Below the pieces are notes generated by a model, which saw nothing but the letters and a program-made list of their open reading frames with translations, was not told the origin of the DNA and ran no database searches. Positions 14,277 through 16,744 of a DNA stretch of 16,744 nt are shown here, one piece after another. Each line of letters begins with the position of its first letter. The stretch's first letter is position 1. The position numbers and the translations under genes were made by a program. Source of the stretch: Dehalococcoidia bacterium (GTDB lineage: Bacteria > Chloroflexota > Dehalococcoidia > DSTF01 > JALHUB01); NCBI GenBank assembly GCA_022865685.1, contig JALHUB010000295.1, positions 1-16,744 of the forward strand. Reading direction: 5' to 3'.

Positions 14277-15127
14277 CGACCCAGCCCGCACCGGACGCCG
14301 TCGCACTCAAGAAGAGACGCCTCGGCAGGACGGGGCTCCTGGTCACCGAGGTCGGTGTCGGCGGCGCCAACCTGACCGCAGACGATGCCGGCGAAGAGGC
14401 TCTCCTTGCCGCGTTCGCGCTGGGCGTGAACTTCGTGGAGACCGGGCGCGCCTATAAGGGCAGCGAGTACCTCATCGGCGGAGCGCTTGCGCAGTCGCCG
14501 AACAGGAGCGACGTGCACGTCGCCAGCAAGACGCTGGCGCGCTCCCGCGACGGCGCTCTCAGTGACCTGGAACGCAGTCTCCAGCACCTGCGATTGCAGA
14601 CAATCGACGTCTACCAGTTAAACAGCGTCGGGCGGGAGGACGTGCCGGAGGTCATGGCGGAGGGCGGCGCGCTGCGGGGTCTCCACGAGGCGCGCGAGCA
14701 GGGCCTTCTGCGCTTCATCGGCATCTCCAGCCACTCGCTGGGGGTCCTGCGCTGGGCCGCCGAAAGCGGCGAGTTCGACACGATCCAGGTCAAGTGGGGC
14801 GCCTTCCACTCGAACAGCGCCAGCGCCGTCCGCCTCGCCCGCGAGCGTGACGTCGGTGTCATCGGCATGAAGCCGTTCGGCGGCTTCGGCATGTTCGGCT
14901 CTCTGAAGGGCAGTGAATTCGAGAAGACCCTCTCCGCGGCAGAGTTGCTGCGATACGCCCTCGCCAATCACGATCTCTCTGTCTGCATCCCCGGAGTGCG
15001 TCACCCGAAAGAGGTACGGGAAAACGTCGGGGTTGCGACTTCTTCCACACCGCTCAGCGCCGCGAGCGAAGCGCGGATCGCCGAACGGGCGACGGCGTTC
15101 CTCAAATCGATGCGCTCGCATCGGTAG
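14273..15127 (+). CDS. Aldo/keto reductase family protein with altered tetrad
   Basis: TIM-barrel oxidoreductase of the aldo/keto reductase superfamily, normally reducing aldehydes or ketones with NAD(P)H. The 284-residue frame from ATG 14273 begins its homology at LGRTGLLVTEVGVGG (17-31). It continues with GVNFVETGRAYKGSE (51-65), VASKT (83-87), DVYQLN (112-117), GLLRFIGISSHS (144-155) and GVIGMKPFGG (195-204). Against the canonical Asp-Tyr-Lys-His tetrad, Tyr61 and Lys86 are in place, but Asp is replaced by Glu56 and His by Asn117. The enzyme may therefore be impaired, altered in substrate, or act in another way. The reading frame is open from 14231, but the ATG within the ATGA overlap with the synthetase gene is the sensible start and implies translational coupling. 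A link between aldehyde/alcohol reduction and the acyl-CoA/acid step is an inference only. Confidence 0.87.
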   Translation: MTTQPAPDAVALKKRRLGRTGLLVTEVGVGGANLTADDAGEEALLAAFALGVNFVETGRAYKGSEYLIGGALAQSPNRSDVHVASKTLARSRDGALSDLERSLQHLRLQTIDVYQLNSVGREDVPEVMAEGGALRGLHEAREQGLLRFIGISSHSLGVLRWAAESGEFDTIQVKWGAFHSNSASAVRLARERDVGVIGMKPFGGFGMFGSLKGSEFEKTLSAAELLRYALANHDLSVCIPGVRHPKEVRENVGVATSSTPLSAASEARIAERATAFLKSMRSHR

Positions 15128-15288
15128 AGGACCCGACTCTTCGCGCCGGCGCAGTCGCTTTCTATCCCGAGACAGATACGATGTCCCTCGTCTCCATCCG
15201 ACCATTGCTTCAGAGGTAACTGTTCAATGGGGCCGGTGCGTCCGACAATCTCTGGAAGGACTGTCTCTCGGTCCCCGCCCTCTTTTGC

Positions 15289-16383
15289 GTGGCGAAACAG
15301 GCGTGTATGGCGAGCGTAACGGGGTTTCGCGCTAGATTCGCGGTCGGGACAATTCGAGGCCGGTCCATGCTGGCCGGCGTTGCCCTGCTCATCATTCTTG
15401 GGGGCATGGCGGTGCTGGCGATCTGGCGCACCAGCAACGACCGTAACGAGCACGCCGAGCTGGAACGAAAATCCCACGCGGTAGCAGCCCTTCAGGAAGC
15501 GCGCGCGCAGCTCTATCTTTCCGGCACTCTCCTCACCTCGGCGGCCCTTTCCGAAGACCCTCTTCCCCTCGTTGATTCATACGGGAAAGCGGTGAGCGAG
15601 GGAGAGGCGTCCCTGCACCAGGCAGAGGCTGCATTTGTGGCGGAGAACGACCCTCAGGCTTTGTCGGCGCTGCAAGGGCTAGACGCGCAACTGGGAGAGC
15701 TGCGCCCGACCATCGACAACCTGGCTACCGTCGCCCTGAACAGTGATACGGAGACCGCGCGGAGCCTGGCCTTCCAGTATCTCCCGCAGATATGGCCCAC
15801 GGCCAGTCAGATCTTGTTCGACCTCGGCGAATTGGCGCGCGTCGAGCAGGCTAAGCTCACGGACGCGACCGCCGAGGCGAACAATCAGGCGAGCACGAGC
15901 CTGTGGATGATAGTGACGTTTGGCGTTGCTGGATTCGTGGTGGCGCTCGCCGTGCTGGCTAACCTCATCCGGTCCGTCGTTCGACCGCTGGCATCGCTTC
16001 AACGCAGTGTGCGCGCCGTGACTTGGGGCGACACGGAGTCGCGCGCGGAGGTGTCCGGTCCGCAGGAAGTGGCGTCGCTGGCCGCCGACTTCAATGAGAT
16101 GTTCGGCCAGCTAGACAGCGCCGCGGCGCAGATGGGCCACCGGCTGAAGATGGAGTCGGCCGTAGCCCGTGTGTCGGCGCTGCTGGCTGCCGCGGAGGAC
16201 ACCGATTCGGGACTGAACAGCGCCCTCAAGATCCTCGCCGAGGCCGTAGACGCAGAGCACGCGTACATCTTCATGTTCAAAGATGACAACACGAAAATGG
16301 ACAACACGCACGAGTGGAACGCCGCCGGCAAGTTTGCGCCGAAGGAGCGCTTCGCCAACCTCGACTGCGCAACCTTCGGCTAG
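15289..16383 (+). CDS. Membrane sensor protein (TM-sensor-TM-HAMP-GAF), ends at in-frame TAG
   Basis: N-terminal part of a membrane signal-transduction protein, probably a sensor histidine kinase or diguanylate cyclase whose output domain lies beyond the window. From GTG 15289, a first membrane helix spans about residues 27-46. A largely helical extracytoplasmic sensor (~50-200) resembles four-helix-bundle chemoreceptor-type sensors. A second helix spans ~205-227, a HAMP linker ~228-281, and a GAF domain starts near 290. The GAF is cut by TAG at 16381-16383, although the same frame continues with clear GAF and PAS sequence. The start is uncertain: GTG 15289 has no good ribosome site, ATG 15307 (residue 7) has a weak one, and an in-frame stop at 15217-15219 limits it upstream. 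The gene follows the aldo/keto reductase by 161 bases on the same strand, in which I see no terminator or strong promoter. Confidence 0.75.
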   Translation: MAKQACMASVTGFRARFAVGTIRGRSMLAGVALLIILGGMAVLAIWRTSNDRNEHAELERKSHAVAALQEARAQLYLSGTLLTSAALSEDPLPLVDSYGKAVSEGEASLHQAEAAFVAENDPQALSALQGLDAQLGELRPTIDNLATVALNSDTETARSLAFQYLPQIWPTASQILFDLGELARVEQAKLTDATAEANNQASTSLWMIVTFGVAGFVVALAVLANLIRSVVRPLASLQRSVRAVTWGDTESRAEVSGPQEVASLAADFNEMFGQLDSAAAQMGHRLKMESAVARVSALLAAAEDTDSGLNSALKILAEAVDAEHAYIFMFKDDNTKMDNTHEWNAAGKFAPKERFANLDCATFG

Positions 16384-16744
16384 TGGGTCGGCAAGCTGGC
16401 GCGCAACGAGGAGGTAGTCGTTCACGACGTCTCTCAGTTGCCGGCCGAGGCTGCGGCGGAGAGCGCTTTCCTCACGGCGTTGGGGGCTAAGTCCGCACTC
16501 GCCGTTCCCTTCGGTCCCAGCGGCAAGCCTGATGGCTTCGCCGGTTTCGGCGACACCCGCATCAATCACGTCTGGCAGGAGGACGACGTACAGCTGTTGC
16601 GCCTGGGATCGGAGAGCATCTCGTCCTTCATCAATCGCCGGCGGGCCGAGCGAGCGCTGCGAGAGAGCGAGGAGCGGTTCAGATCGCTGAGCGCTTCCGC
16701 ACCCATAGGGATCTTCCTCACGGACACGTCCGGCGGGTCCGTCT
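16384..16744 (+). pseudogene. Continuation of the sensor gene after the TAG (GAF end and PAS start)
   Basis: In the same frame as the preceding sensor gene, 120 codons run without another stop to the right window edge. They complete the GAF domain (WVGKLARNEEVVVHDV, then SALAVPFG, then a helix ending in FINRRRAERAL). A coiled linker RESEERFRSL leads into a PAS domain (SASAPIGIFLTD). Only the single TAG separates the two parts, so this is one gene broken by a point change, a sequence error, or a stop that is read through. No start codon with a ribosome site suggests that the second half is a separate gene. The output domain is beyond the window. Confidence 0.7.

Overview
The window is GC-rich bacterial DNA, densely coded, with G/C-ending codons in most genes. 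Ile is often ATA as well as ATC. No rRNA, tRNA, CRISPR array, transposase or phage gene is visible. The gene mix suggests an anaerobic or facultative, possibly thermotolerant bacterium. It includes a 4-hydroxybutyryl-CoA dehydratase family enzyme, a TreT-type trehalose synthase, an ADP-forming acyl-CoA synthetase with an N-terminal GNAT domain, and two radical SAM enzymes. Chloroflexota (Dehalococcoidia-like) is my best guess and a deep actinobacterial lineage the main alternative. This is inferred from gene content, not from a marker gene.

Layout, left to right. (1) 25-774 (+) is a short 3-hydroxyacyl-CoA dehydrogenase. (2) 841-3441 (+) is a tight run of a sirtuin deacylase, a nitrilase-superfamily amidohydrolase and undecaprenyl-diphosphatase (uppP). 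The last two overlap at TGATG. (3) 3442-6262 is a block unlike its surroundings. Two translationally coupled minus-strand radical SAM genes have mixed third codon positions and are flanked by about 216 and 353 bases of DNA with no recognisable gene. It looks like an acquired cassette. (4) 6263-9143 holds a divergent pair, a 4-hydroxybutyryl-CoA dehydratase family protein (-) and an acyl-CoA dehydrogenase (+). (5) 9151-11391 (-) is a treT-pfkA operon with a good sigma-70-type promoter and a perfect palindrome over the predicted transcription start. (6) 11565-15127 (+) is a GNAT/ADP-forming acyl-CoA synthetase fusion overlapping an aldo/keto reductase whose catalytic tetrad is altered. (7) From 15289 to the right edge is a membrane sensor protein (two TM helices, HAMP, GAF, PAS) interrupted by an in-frame TAG at 16381-16383 and cut by the window end.

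How the genes may work together. Acyl-CoA chemistry recurs: hydroxyacyl-CoA dehydrogenase, hydroxybutyryl-CoA dehydratase, acyl-CoA dehydrogenase, and acyl-CoA synthetase with ATP recovery. A protein-acylation theme goes with it: a GNAT domain fused to an acyl-CoA synthetase at one end and a sirtuin deacylase at the other, which could be writer and eraser of lysine acylation. TreT and phosphofructokinase link trehalose or NDP-glucose to glycolysis. The radical SAM pair is the part whose job I cannot name and the best candidate for something undescribed.
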